64,000 nucleotides of DNA, from positions 1 through 64,000 of the forward strand of contig CALXVZ010000002.1 of assembly GCA_944392235.1 (NCBI GenBank), given 5' to 3'. A program made the translations under genes and the position numbers. This stretch comes from an uncultured Alphaproteobacteria bacterium (GTDB lineage: Bacteria > Pseudomonadota > Alphaproteobacteria > RF32 > CAG-239). Below the pieces are notes generated by a model. That model had not been told where the DNA came from and searched no databases. It was given only the letters and a program-made list of their open reading frames with translations. Positions 55,688 to 64,000 of this stretch are shown here, in pieces; position 1 is the stretch's first letter; each line of letters opens with the position of its first letter.

Positions 55688-57079
55688 CTATTTTCTTAAA
55701 GCATCAATCAATTTTTGCGGATTAACAATCACACCCAGACCGACACGATAATCTCCGGTTTCAAGACCAAGTTTCCAAAATTCCTCAGCTGTCAAATCAT
55801 TTTTGATACTCCTAGCCAACACAAACAATCCGCATTCATAAGACTTAAGATAAACCCCAGGAGCCGAAAATGCATAAGCATCTAATCTATCATTTGTCGC
55901 TACTGTCCTTCCGCCAGCAGGAAAACATAATCTATTTTTCCAAAATTCACTAATTTCTGAAGGAATTTTGGGAGCATTTGGCATAGCTTCATAATCCAAT
56001 GGATTATCCAAATCTCCATTATAAACACAGTGAATACGTCCTTCTGACCATGTTTTACCCTCAAACTTCAATTCACCGCTATTAACCCAAATATTTAAGT
56101 TATTAGCACGTTCAAGAGCTTTTTTCATCTCGGATACACCATTATCAAGCTGAAAGACAGAGCTTGTAATTGCCCACAAAATACAAACCGCATCAATACC
56201 ATTTTTCCCCTCTTGCAGAAGTTCCTCATGAATATCACAAATTTTTTGCAACGCTTGTGCGTAGTATTGTTGCGTCCGAGAACCATTTTCCTTTTGCTGT
56301 GCTGAAAAATAATAAACATCAGTAAACGGAGCTACACCGCAAGTTTTCCCGACAAGAGCAGATACAAGAGTTCCCCCACTTGCTCCGCTCCTCAAATCAT
56401 CTGAACAAATTCGCTCATAACCTTTCAAATTTTCATGATACTCTAAATGATCGCATAAAAGAAAACCATCAATAAGAGCCACTGCCCGCCCTTGACCGGA
56501 AAGCATTTGTTTGTGCAAACTACGAATTCCTAATCCAGGATTTTTCCTTTGCTCAATAAATTTCTGCGGATTAAAGTTTTGTGGTAAATGAGCAACATCT
56601 TTCGGCCAAAGTGTATACTCATCAAAAGACGTAAACAACGGATTCATTTTTGCTAGATTATAACCTGATAAATCAAACTTTTCTAATTGCAAAAAAGGAA
56701 AAACACTACCGCTAGGCGATATTTGAACAAAATTTTCTAAATCCAAACCTATGCGACTTTTAATCAAGCCAGTTTCATAGCGTTCTGCCCGAGAATAAAC
56801 ATTCCCATTTCTTTCATCACCATAAAGAGGAAAAGATAACATTTGATTTTTAGATTTAACCAGAACTTCAGCAAGTTGCCAATTTTCAGCTTTATTCAAA
56901 GCGTTCCAATTATCAAACCCATATTCCTTGGCAACCACATGCTGCATATTCATCAACGACAAATCTTTTTTATCGCCAAAAACTTTTACGCATCTGGCAA
57001 CAGCTTCTTTTTCATTTTTCTGGAAATTTTTCAATAAAGATTTTGCTTCCACACGGAAGAATTCAAGATATTTACGCAT
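55688..57079 (-). CDS. Subtilisin-fold protein with degenerate catalytic triad
   Basis: The 463-residue product has an N-terminal helical module (residues ~1-65) ending VVAKEYGFDNWNALNK, a motif common before ankyrin or glyoxalase domains. A subtilase-like domain follows: RAVALIDGFLLCDHLEY matches the catalytic Asp block and SGGTLVSALVGKTCGVAPFTDVYYF the His block. SAPGVYL with a late LTAEEFWKLGLETG matches the Ser-region helix. The catalytic His is replaced by Gly and no Ser aligns with the nucleophile, so it is probably inactive and may bind peptides. The start at 57079 has AAAGGA; an in-frame ATG at 57211 lies at the predicted transcript start. Confidence 0.6.
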   Translation of the reverse strand: MRKYLEFFRVEAKSLLKNFQKNEKEAVARCVKVFGDKKDLSLMNMQHVVAKEYGFDNWNALNKAENWQLAEVLVKSKNQMLSFPLYGDERNGNVYSRAERYETGLIKSRIGLDLENFVQISPSGSVFPFLQLEKFDLSGYNLAKMNPLFTSFDEYTLWPKDVAHLPQNFNPQKFIEQRKNPGLGIRSLHKQMLSGQGRAVALIDGFLLCDHLEYHENLKGYERICSDDLRSGASGGTLVSALVGKTCGVAPFTDVYYFSAQQKENGSRTQQYYAQALQKICDIHEELLQEGKNGIDAVCILWAITSSVFQLDNGVSEMKKALERANNLNIWVNSGELKFEGKTWSEGRIHCVYNGDLDNPLDYEAMPNAPKIPSEISEFWKNRLCFPAGGRTVATNDRLDAYAFSAPGVYLKSYECGLFVLARSIKNDLTAEEFWKLGLETGDYRVGLGVIVNPQKLIDALRK

Positions 57080-57217
57080 ACCAATTCCTTTCTGATAACT
57101 TACCACTTTGCCTGTCCGATAAGCAGAATAAGTCATCTCAAGAAATCTATATAAAAAACAATAACAGCAATAAACCCTTTGGCGGACATTCCGAGCGTTT
57201 GCCAAGCTCATACGCCA

Positions 57218-57246
57218 CTTATATCAAAAAACACTCATAGTGTCAA
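57218..57246 (-). promoter_or_regulatory. Strong promoter of the pseudo-subtilase gene
   Basis: On the minus strand TTGACA (57246-57241), a 17-base spacer and TATAAG (57223-57218) form a near-perfect promoter. Its start site would fall close to the in-frame ATG at 57211, leaving either a leaderless message or a 130-base leader to the ATG at 57079. Confidence 0.75.
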
Positions 57247-57298
57247 GCATCAAAACCTATAAAAACGCAATTTGTTATATATAATTTCAATAAAAAAA

Positions 57299-57769
57299 TC
57301 AGTTAGCATAACTTTCAATAATGGTTTCGACCTGACTTTTAACTTCCCAAGGATCATCAACTGCAGCAAAACGAACTTTTGCAGTTCCTGTTCCGGAAAA
57401 CATTAAGGTTCCATATCCCAAAATCCGCCCTAAAATAGACTGCTTAATTTCCACGGATTCAATTTTACTTGTTTTGAGTTCCTGAGTTTTAACACTAATA
57501 ATACCTTTTTTACAAATAACTCTTTTATTAGTCAGAACTAATTCAATCGTCGCCAAGCGCAAATAATCATAAATAGCCCACAAAACCACAACGCCAACAA
57601 AAATCTGGCATTCTGTATTTTTTCGCAATGTTTCATCCGACAACCATAAAAGAACCAGCAAAAACGTCAAAAAGCACAAAAACCAAGTAAACAAATAATT
57701 AATCCAATGTAGACGGACTTTTTCTTTAATTTCTTCACCCTGAGATAAAGTACCTTCAACATATGACAT
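57299..57769 (-). CDS. Bacterial PH-domain (DUF304) membrane protein
   Basis: The 156-residue product has two membrane helices (about 25-45 and 53-70), then a bacterial PH domain: IELVLTNKRVICKKGIIS, TSKIESVEIKQSILGRILGYGTL and FAAVDDPWEVKSQVE. This is the YdbS/DUF304 layout, a small membrane protein of unclear function. AGGAGG precedes the start. It is a solitary gene, in the same direction as its neighbours. Confidence 0.88.
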   Translation of the reverse strand: MSYVEGTLSQGEEIKEKVRLHWINYLFTWFLCFLTFLLVLLWLSDETLRKNTECQIFVGVVVLWAIYDYLRLATIELVLTNKRVICKKGIISVKTQELKTSKIESVEIKQSILGRILGYGTLMFSGTGTAKVRFAAVDDPWEVKSQVETIIESYAN

Positions 57770-57842
57770 TTGTGCCTCCTAAATCTGAATATTTAGAGTA
57801 TAAAATTATCTCTACAATTTATCAATCATTTTATCACAAAGT

Positions 57843-58259
57843 TTAGCACTCATTTTTCTGATATTTATGAATAATCTGTTCAAAAAAAGGAATTGTAACC
57901 TTTTCAACAATATCGAAATGATGATAAAAATCCCTCAAATATTGTTTTAACTCAACTTGAATAACATTAGGTTTACCATAATGCTTTTGATATCTTCCGG
58001 TTAATCCGGCTTTACCCCTATAATTAGGATGATTAACAACTGTTTTCAACCCAAATTGACGAGCTATATTTACAATTTCTTGCAAATACGGATAATTTTC
58101 TTCTCCAAAATCTCCCGTCCCTAAACAAACATCATAACCAATATCCTGATTAAATCCATGAATATCTAAAAAATAATTTTCTCCAAGATTTTTTTGCACG
58201 ACACAATCAGAAACCAAAGCCCTAAAAGGAGTAAATTTTGTGCGAATTAATATGGCCAT
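57843..58259 (-). pseudogene. N-formylglutamate amidohydrolase-like, 5'-truncated
   Basis: The 138-residue frame matches only the C-terminal half of N-formylglutamate amidohydrolase-like proteins: FLDIHGFNQD, CLGTGDFGEEN, NHPNYRGKAGLTGRYQKHYG and VIQVELKQYLRD. Family members are about 250-290 residues and begin with a P..H.GR metal-site region that is missing here. The frame is closed by TAA just three codons before the ATG and nothing similar to the N-terminal half is found upstream. It may be a remnant at a rearrangement point; a short functional variant is less likely. Confidence 0.6.
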
Positions 58260-58425
58260 ATAATAAAGTTAAATTATCTCAAGATGAAATGATTAAAATT
58301 ATCCAGCGCTATCAAGAGGAATTTAATCGGAATAATATATATTAGAATATGATATCTTAAATTATATACGAGATTTACAGCATCTTTCTTGATATACTTA
58401 TTGTTAATTGACTGGAGTAAATATA

Positions 58426-59190
58426 ATGAAAATAAAATTTTTAGGAACTGGCGGATGTCTTGGAACTCCACAATGGAATTGTAATTGCAAAACCTGTACA
58501 AGCGATAATCCTAAAAATTTTAGACTTAGGCCTGCTTTGTTGTTTGAGATAGATGATAAAAATATTTTAATCGACTTTGGACAAGATATAAGATATCAAC
58601 TCATAAAGTATCATATTAAAAAACTTGATTATGCTTTTCTCACACACGTCCATCGCGACCATCAAAATGGCATGGAACAGTTATCTTTGCAAGAAAATAT
58701 AAAATTATGGACATCAGAAGATGTTTTAGAAGAACTGCTGGCAAAAGAAAATGGTATGTTATGGATAAAAACAAGAAATCCGTCTATTGATATTGATGTT
58801 TTGAAGCCGTTTAGTATTGGCGATGTAAAAATAGATTTGATTAAACTTATACATCAAAAAGATTATATAAAAAAGAGGGTCGCGTGTACTGGCTATCTAT
58901 TCAAATCAGCGAAATTTAGCTTTGCTTACCTTAGTGATTATAATGATATAATCGAAAAAGAAAAACTATATAATTTAGATTTGATTATTTCTGATGGAAA
59001 TAATTGGAAGACTACCGGTACAGGTCATGTCGGAATAGAGGGCGCAATCAAAGTTTATAACGAATTTAAGCCAAAACAAATGCTTTTAACACATTTGAAT
59101 CATACAACAGAACATACAGAGGTTGAAAAATACACCAAACAATTCGGCAATATCGCTCCTGCTTATGATGGCTTAGAAATTGAAATATAA
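58426..59190 (+). CDS. PhnP-like metallo-beta-lactamase-fold hydrolase
   Basis: The 254-residue protein begins KIKFLGTGGCLGTPQWNCNCKTC, the glycine-rich turn and Cys cluster typical of the PhnP/RNase Z-like branch. It has the metal motif THVHRDHQNGM and later ligands in YLSDYND and THLNHTTEH. PhnP is a cyclic phosphodiesterase of phosphonate metabolism; here there are no phn neighbours, so only the family and metal-hydrolase role are claimed. GGAG precedes the ATG at 58426. It begins an accessory patch. Confidence 0.88.
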   Translation: MKIKFLGTGGCLGTPQWNCNCKTCTSDNPKNFRLRPALLFEIDDKNILIDFGQDIRYQLIKYHIKKLDYAFLTHVHRDHQNGMEQLSLQENIKLWTSEDVLEELLAKENGMLWIKTRNPSIDIDVLKPFSIGDVKIDLIKLIHQKDYIKKRVACTGYLFKSAKFSFAYLSDYNDIIEKEKLYNLDLIISDGNNWKTTGTGHVGIEGAIKVYNEFKPKQMLLTHLNHTTEHTEVEKYTKQFGNIAPAYDGLEIEI

Positions 59191-59257
59191 TATTTTGACT
59201 ATTTGTTAAAATCATTATTTTGATAAATGGAGCAAATTTTAGTAATATAGATAAGAT

Positions 59258-59823
59258 ATGAAAAAAACTATAGATAGCATTTGTAATACTGTTTTAAGAG
59301 GCAAATATAAGTTTGTTTTGATTTCCGGTAATGGTGGTGCCGGAAAATCTACCTTTGCAAAAATATTACAGGAAAAATTGGTGCTTGCCGGCAAAACTGT
59401 CAGCATTATAAGTACTGATGATTATATGAAAGATAAAGCATATCGTAAAAATAACTTCATTACATATAATGACAAAAGCGGAAAACCTAAAACGGCTTAC
59501 ATTGCTTCGACCTTTCCCGAAGCCTATAATTACCAATCTTTAGATAAGGCAATTCATTCTCAAAATACAGATATAATAATTGTTGAAGGTATCGGTGTTG
59601 CCCTTATTTTAGATGCTTTGAAAACGCATATAAAATTTTTATGCAAGTAGATAAAGAAACGGAATATAAAAGAAGAGTTCAAAGAGCAAGAGCCGGAGCC
59701 GATTTAACAAGAGAGAGAATGGAGATAAGATACGAACAGTTTGAGCTGTTTATTCTACCTTTGGCAGATAAATTTGATTTGAGATTAATTTCTCAAGATG
59801 ATTTTTCATATTCTCAGGTTTAA
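59258..59823 (+). pseudogene. P-loop (uridine-kinase-like) kinase split by a frameshift
   Basis: Two overlapping frames make one protein. The first (59258-59650) gives VLISGNGGAGKSTFAKIL (Walker A), STDDYM and IIVEGIGVALI. The second (59641-59823) continues as MQVDKETEYKRRVQRARAG and the kinase lid-like R...R...D. The shift falls in TTTTTA at about 59636-59641: adding one T restores a 189-residue frame like uridine/cytidine kinases. This is either a real lesion, a sequencing error in a T-run, or a -1 slippage site. The neighbours are also accessory genes. Confidence 0.65.
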
Positions 59824-59835
59824 TTATAAGATATT

Positions 59836-61008
59836 TCACTTTCTTAAAATCATAAAATAATAAGGAATAGCAATTAATTTTAATATCAGAGAGGCAAAAA
59901 TTGCCCAATAAGCAGAAGTATATTGCGCTACAAGGCTAATCAATAAAACGGTTATTCCGGCAAAAATATTTGAACTCATAGAATAGATAGATTCCATAGT
60001 TGCGCGTTGAGTGTCTGTAAATTCATTCTGTTTAATTTTGGTAATGCTTGTGTATTTGATGCCATGCAGGAAGAAATCAGCCAAAAAAACAATCGGCGTT
60101 GTGATATTATTTAATATCAAGCCAAATAAAATTGATGCAGGAGCAGAAATAACCGACCATATATAGCATTTTTTGAAACCAAATCTATTGATAAAGAACT
60201 GAACAAACCAAGAGCTACAAAAATTTACACTTCTTCCGATAAATCTCCAAAGCCCCATCGCCCAAAATGGGATTAATATTTGCAAATAAATCGGCATGGT
60301 ATCAGCTTGTCCGCGGCTTCCGGCACTATTAAGAACTTCTGCAATAAATAATGCGTTTAGTTTACCATTTTTCCAAATATATAGGCAAGATTCCCAAAAT
60401 TGCTGAAAATTTTTGCGTGATGAAGGTGTAAAACCGGTTTCTATAAGCCGCCAACTAAAATATAAATGTAAAAATGTTCCAAATAAAGATAGCCACATAA
60501 CAGCGTACATTGAAAACATTGAGGCAACCAAACCACCAAGTAATGATGAAAGAGCCAATCCTAAAATATGACAGGCTTTTATTTTTCCGTAATAGTCTTC
60601 AAAATTATCTAAGGCTTTTAATTTTTTTACATTTTCATAAACAACGGCATTATTTGTTCCACTACTCAAACTTTCTGCTAAACCATAAAAAATACTTGAA
60701 ATAATAAGAAAAACGAATGGATAGCAGAAGAAGGCCAAAATATAACTTATTTTTACAAAAGAATAACACAAGGCACTAAAAATCAAACTCAAACGCCGAC
60801 CATACTTATCTGATATAATACCGGTAGGAATTTCAAAAAACGAAATGAAGAAATAACGCAACAAAAGAACGACACCGGACAATGCGTAAGAATTAAGTAA
60901 TTCTCCAAAATAAATAATTAAAATGACATTTTCAGGCAACCACCCCCAAAAGAGAAATTGGTAGCGTAAAAATTTTAAGTTTTGCCGTGCTATTTGGTCC
61001 TGTTTCAT
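59836..61008 (-). CDS. MFS transporter
   Basis: The 390-residue protein has twelve predicted helices. The loop after helix 2 reads GIISDKYGRRLSLIF, the classical MFS motif A (GxxxDxxGRR), and further signature residues lie in helix 4. The substrate is unknown; it resembles generic drug or sugar transporters. No Shine-Dalgarno is evident before the start. It converges on the kinase remnant and belongs to the accessory patch between the PH-domain gene and the ribosomal cluster. Confidence 0.85.
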   Translation of the reverse strand: MKQDQIARQNLKFLRYQFLFWGWLPENVILIIYFGELLNSYALSGVVLLLRYFFISFFEIPTGIISDKYGRRLSLIFSALCYSFVKISYILAFFCYPFVFLIISSIFYGLAESLSSGTNNAVVYENVKKLKALDNFEDYYGKIKACHILGLALSSLLGGLVASMFSMYAVMWLSLFGTFLHLYFSWRLIETGFTPSSRKNFQQFWESCLYIWKNGKLNALFIAEVLNSAGSRGQADTMPIYLQILIPFWAMGLWRFIGRSVNFCSSWFVQFFINRFGFKKCYIWSVISAPASILFGLILNNITTPIVFLADFFLHGIKYTSITKIKQNEFTDTQRATMESIYSMSSNIFAGITVLLISLVAQYTSAYWAIFASLILKLIAIPYYFMILRK

Positions 61009-61185
61009 CTATTTTATTATTAAATTAAAGCCTTTTATTCGTTATTTTTAATAAAATTTTTTTAATTATGCGTTAAAAGTCTAAAAAGTATTATAGAAAA
61101 AATTTTCATAGACTTTCTAATCAAGATTTTATAACATATGCATAATACTTTATAATTATGTCTTATAACTTAAATTTTATGACTT

Positions 61186-61536
61186 ATGGAAACGATTTTA
61201 TTATTTTTTGCAACATTGTTTGTTGTTCCAATTACTTTAGCTCTGCTTTATAACGGATATGTAAAATTTGTCTTGTGGCGTTGTAAACTTGTTTATGATG
61301 AAAAAGCAGGATTGTGGGCGCTGCCTTTTTGGGCATGGATTATTGCATTCATCTGGTTTATACGATTGGAAAAGAAGAGTGATGATTTTCTCTACCGGAG
61401 ATTTATTGCTCTGAGAGAGTGGATTTTTTATCAATATCAAGATGGTGATTACATCAATCTCAGTATGGCAAACAATTTGGCTTTCGAGAAAATTTGCCAA
61501 ATCTATTTTGCTAAAAAATCCGGCCAACTTTGTTAA
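61186..61536 (+). CDS. Small membrane protein, foreign-looking
   Basis: I do not recognise this 116-residue protein. It has two membrane helices (about 3-24 and 46-62: LWALPFWAWIIAFIWFIRL), then a charged C-terminal part with EKKSDDFLYRR. The start is preceded by AT-rich sequence without Shine-Dalgarno, and its codons are richer in G and C than the neighbouring transporter, like the flotillin-like and solenoid genes. It has its own terminator. Confidence 0.6.
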   Translation: METILLFFATLFVVPITLALLYNGYVKFVLWRCKLVYDEKAGLWALPFWAWIIAFIWFIRLEKKSDDFLYRRFIALREWIFYQYQDGDYINLSMANNLAFEKICQIYFAKKSGQLC

Positions 61537-61550
61537 GATGTACTACTTTA

Positions 61551-61577
61551 AGACTGTCTTTCTGACAGTCTTTTTTT
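61551..61577 (+). terminator. Terminator of the small membrane protein gene
   Basis: AGACTGTC and GACAGTCT pair perfectly around TTTCT and run into seven T. Directly after it, the 3' half with its T-run is repeated once, a small tandem duplication ending at 61600. Confidence 0.9.
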
Positions 61578-61800
61578 GTATACAGTCTTTTTTTGTATTT
61601 AATTAAGGATATGAAATCTAATTTTCAGTAACTATAGAAATCGCACAAAACCATAGACAAAAAATAAACTTTTAAAATAAAACTGCATCAACGAACAAGC
61701 TTCAAAACTACTCTAGAAATAAATAAACCACAAAACTTGATATAATCATCTTTATTTTCATAATAATATAGGCATTTTACATAAAAAACACCCACCTACA

Positions 61801-61864
61801 TAGATCGCAAGATTCTTCATATGCGGCTATAAGCCTTTACTAAACCATGCGTATAACGCGTGGT
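61801..61864. other. Paired stem-loops in a gene-free stretch
   Basis: The 394 bases between 61537 and 61930 hold no gene. Besides the terminators at both ends there are two stems: 61803-61832 (ATAG/CTAT and CGCA/TGCG, with small internal loops) and 61842-61864 (AACCATGCG with CGCGTGGTT, one G-T pair, loop TATAA). They lie in locally GC-richer sequence downstream of the rplO terminator. They could be part of a small RNA or an intergenic repeat; I see no promoter that decides the strand. Confidence 0.35.
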
Positions 61865-61875
61865 TTTCACAAGAC

Positions 61876-61908
61876 AAAAAAGGCAAGGTAAATAAACCCT
61901 GCCTTTTT
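61876..61908 (-). terminator. Terminator after rplO
   Basis: AAAAAGGCA and TGCCTTTTT pair, with GG/CC inside, around a short loop; six T follow on the minus strand. It lies 22 bases past the rplO stop and closes the ribosomal transcript here. Confidence 0.85.
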
Positions 61909-61930
61909 CAAAATAAAGTATGCGCTAAAA

Positions 61931-62395
61931 TTAAGCGTTAACAGTAACTTTACCACCAGCTTTTTCAACAGCTTCAACAGCTGCTTTAGAAGCTGAATCA
62001 ACAGTAATGTTGATAGCTGCAGTCAAAGCACCTCTAGCCAACAAACGAATACCGTCCATTTCTTTAGAAACCAATCTAGAAGCTAACAAAGTTTCTTTAT
62101 TGATTTCAGCAGCATTCAATTTACCAGCATCAATAGCTTTTTGGATTGTATCCAAGTTGATAACAGCAAAAGTCTTAGCAAACGGATTTTTGAAACCACG
62201 TTTTGGCAATCTACGATAGATAGGCATTTGTCCACCTTCAAAACCGTGAACAGCAACACCTGAACGAGATTTTTGACCTTTCTGACCACGACCAGCTGTT
62301 TTACCTTTACCGCTTCCGATACCGCGACCAACGCGAATACGGTTTTTAGTAGCGCCTTCATTATCTCTTAATTCATTTAATTTCATTTTATTCAC
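61931..62395 (-). CDS. rplO: 50S ribosomal protein L15
   Basis: The 154-residue protein has the L15 N-terminal tail ([45 protein letters not shown], basic and Gly-rich), then [16 protein letters not shown] and a C-terminal [12 protein letters not shown]. It binds 23S rRNA late in assembly. It is the last ribosomal gene of the cluster here: a terminator follows and secY, normally next, is absent. About 100 bases separate it from rpmD, more than usual. Confidence 0.97.
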   Translation of the reverse strand: MNKMKLNELRDNEGATKNRIRVGRGIGSGKGKTAGRGQKGQKSRSGVAVHGFEGGQMPIYRRLPKRGFKNPFAKTFAVINLDTIQKAIDAGKLNAAEINKETLLASRLVSKEMDGIRLLARGALTAAINITVDSASKAAVEAVEKAGGKVTVNA

Positions 62396-62495
62396 CTTTT
62401 TATAAAAAACTCAAAATAAAATCAAAAACATTTGCAACGGGCTAACCTCAAAACTTGGGGCAGAGCGGCTAAAACCGCTCAACGCCCGTCAGCAA

Positions 62496-62681
62496 TTATT
62501 CTTCAATTTTAATGAGGTGAGCTACCTTATTAATCATACCTCTAACAGCTGGAGTATCTTCTAAAACAGAAGTTTTACCAACTTTATTCAAGCCCAAACC
62601 TTTCAAAGTAGCAATTTGCTCTTTTCCGTGGCCGATGGAACTTTTAACTTGAGTAACTTTAACAGTTTTTTTAGCAACCAT
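62496..62681 (-). CDS. rpmD: 50S ribosomal protein L30
   Basis: The 61-residue protein carries [33 protein letters not shown], the L30 signature, at normal length. Its start is two bases after the rpsE stop, so it is translated with rpsE. It sits on the large-subunit surface. Confidence 0.96.
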   Translation of the reverse strand: MVAKKTVKVTQVKSSIGHGKEQIATLKGLGLNKVGKTSVLEDTPAVRGMINKVAHLIKIEE

Positions 62682-62683
62682 GA

Positions 62684-63250
62684 TTAAGCCTCCTCTTTTT
62701 CCATCTTAACGTTAGAAGTATTTTCGCGGCGACTTACGATATCACCAACTTTTTTACCACGTTTAGCGGCAATCATACGAGGACTGCAGATTGATTGAAG
62801 AGCAGCAAAAGTTGCTTTAATCATATTGTAAGGGTTATTAGAACCCAAAGATTTAGCAACAACGTCTTGCACACCCAAAACTTCAAATACAGCACGCATA
62901 GGACCACCAGCGATCACACCAGTACCGGCAGGAGCAGTTCTCAAAACAACCTTACCAGCACCAAAACGACCAGCGATATCATGGTGTAAAGTTCTGCCTT
63001 CACGCAAAGGAATACGCACCATATTCTTTTTAGCTTCGTTAGTAGCTTTAACGATAGCTTCAGGAACTTCAGCTGCTTTACCAGAACCAAATCCGATACG
63101 ACCTTTTTGGTCACCAACAACAACCAAAGCTGCAAAAGACATAGTACGACCACCTTTAACAGTTTTAGCTACGCGGTTAACGAAAACGAGTTTCTCAACC
63201 AATTCTTCTTTTTTATCCGCCTTATTATGACGATCTAAAGATTGTGCCAT
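62684..63250 (-). CDS. rpsE: 30S ribosomal protein S5
   Basis: The 188-residue protein has the S5 double-stranded RNA-binding domain ([33 protein letters not shown]) and a C-terminal domain with [17 protein letters not shown] loop and [18 protein letters not shown]5 helps translational accuracy. The C-terminal tail ([15 protein letters not shown]) is slightly extended. It lies within the spc order rplF-rplR-rpsE-rpmD-rplO. Confidence 0.97.
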   Translation of the reverse strand: MAQSLDRHNKADKKEELVEKLVFVNRVAKTVKGGRTMSFAALVVVGDQKGRIGFGSGKAAEVPEAIVKATNEAKKNMVRIPLREGRTLHHDIAGRFGAGKVVLRTAPAGTGVIAGGPMRAVFEVLGVQDVVAKSLGSNNPYNMIKATFAALQSICSPRMIAAKRGKKVGDIVSRRENTSNVKMEKEEA

Positions 63251-63259
63251 GATAACCTC

Positions 63260-63622
63260 CTAAAATTTCAACCCGGCTTCACGGGCAGAATCTGCCAGAG
63301 CCTTCACGCGACCATGGTAAACATAACCACCACGATCAAACACAACTTCGCTGACGCCATTTTTAACAGCGCGTTCAGCAACTACTTTACCAACATACTG
63401 AGCAGCTTCAATATTAGAAGATTTAGTAATATTGGCTCTTACCTCTTTATCTAAGGTAGAAGCAGAAGCAACAGTAGCACCTTTAGCGTCATCAATAACT
63501 TGCGCATAGATATGCTTTCCGCTACGAAATACAGACAATCTCATCTTTCCATTCGCAGCAGCTTTCAAAGCTGTTCTAACACGAGCTTTTCTTTTTTCAT
63601 ATAATTTCTTTGGTGTATTCAT
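63260..63622 (-). CDS. rplR: 50S ribosomal protein L18
   Basis: The 120-residue protein shows the L18 pattern: [11 protein letters not shown] near the start, [18 protein letters not shown] and [22 protein letters not shown] at the end. It binds 5S rRNA in the central protuberance. It is placed normally between rplF and rpsE. Confidence 0.97.
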   Translation of the reverse strand: MNTPKKLYEKRKARVRTALKAAANGKMRLSVFRSGKHIYAQVIDDAKGATVASASTLDKEVRANITKSSNIEAAQYVGKVVAERAVKNGVSEVVFDRGGYVYHGRVKALADSAREAGLKF

Positions 63623-63633
63623 TGCTTTACATC

Positions 63634-64000
63634 CTATTTCTTCTTACCTTCTTTACGACGTACATATTCGCCATCAACACGAATACCTTTACCTTTATAA
63701 GGTTCTGGTTTTCTATATTTACGAATTTCAGCCGCAACTTGACCTACTAATTGTTTGTCAACACCACTAACTTTCAAAGTTGTAGGAGTTTCGCAAACAA
63801 TAGTAATGCCATTTGGTGTTTCAAACGGAACATCGTGAGAAAAGCCCAAAGTAAGAACTAATTTTTTACCTTCCATACGAGCTTTATAACCCACACCGTT
63901 TAACTCAATGCTCTTGCTATAACCAGCACTAACACCTTTAACTAAAGAGTTAATTTGAGCTCTTGTTGTTCCCCAAAGAGTTCTAGCTGTACGGCTTTGA
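63634..64000 (-). CDS. rplF: 50S ribosomal protein L6, partial
   Basis: The frame runs off the right edge of the window, so the first codons are missing. The visible part reads [44 protein letters not shown] and a [24 protein letters not shown] end, the L6 signature. About 122 residues are present of the usual 175-180. L6 binds 23S rRNA near the GTPase centre. The gene continues the spc cluster toward rpsH beyond the window. Confidence 0.95.
   Translation of the reverse strand, partial: QSRTARTLWGTTRAQINSLVKGVSAGYSKSIELNGVGYKARMEGKKLVLTLGFSHDVPFETPNGITIVCETPTTLKVSGVDKQLVGQVAAEIRKYRKPEPYKGKGIRVDGEYVRRKEGKKK

Overview
The window is AT-rich bacterial DNA with dense gene packing and clear AGGAG-type ribosome binding sites. 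The gene content (MurJ, a DUF2333 protein, a NifU-type scaffold, Bax-like glucosaminidase, DUF502, an alphaproteobacterial-type SAM-II riboswitch, DnaK, GroESL, the spc ribosomal cluster) points to a Gram-negative alphaproteobacterium. The low GC content and the large glycine/asparagine-rich autotransporter fit a host-associated, probably gut-dwelling lineage. The lineage is an inference; no rRNA is present.

Layout. 1-6.7 kb: envelope proteins (DUF4105, DUF3015), greA with a structured leader, a DUF486 membrane protein, a PD-(D/E)XK-like protein facing a stand-alone DnaB-type RecA domain, tRNA-Ser(GGA) and an exported nitroreductase. 6.7-10.3 kb: a pentapeptide-repeat protein, then an AmpG-like permease overlapping a GtrB-like glycosyltransferase. 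10.5-17.2 kb (+): a tight run of murJ, DUF2333, Nfu, Bax-like, gloB, an orphan histidine kinase and infA. 17.2-17.5 kb holds a five-hairpin element with no ORF. 17.5-24.8 kb: dnaK, a foreign-looking flotillin, a divergent metK behind a SAM-II riboswitch, DUF502 and recJ. 24.9-30.8 kb: three GtrII-like membrane glucosyltransferases and one GtrB-like enzyme, a surface glycan decoration locus.

30.8-42.3 kb: DUF192 protein, Spy-like protein, UDP-glucose dehydrogenase, a MORN/YwqK-repeat protein, a very large autotransporter, groEL/groES and a CgeB-like glycosyltransferase. 42.3-55 kb is dominated by ABC exporters: three tandem recent duplicates on + and two distantly related ones on -. The two on the minus strand flank a foreign-looking helical protein, a small ORF and an HD hydrolase. 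55-57.8 kb: an orphan promoter/terminator small RNA, a GNAT acetyltransferase, a degenerate subtilisin-fold protein and a PH-domain protein. 57.8-61.6 kb is a scarred accessory patch: truncated N-formylglutamate amidohydrolase, PhnP-like hydrolase, frameshifted P-loop kinase, MFS transporter and a small membrane protein. The window ends in the spc ribosomal cluster (rplO, rpmD, rpsE, rplR, partial rplF), read leftward.

The signals most worth following are the SAM-II riboswitch on a divergent metK, the five-hairpin element at 17.3 kb, the orphan small RNA at 55.1 kb, the pseudo-subtilase, the stand-alone DnaB C-domain, and three genes with base composition and start regions unlike their neighbours.
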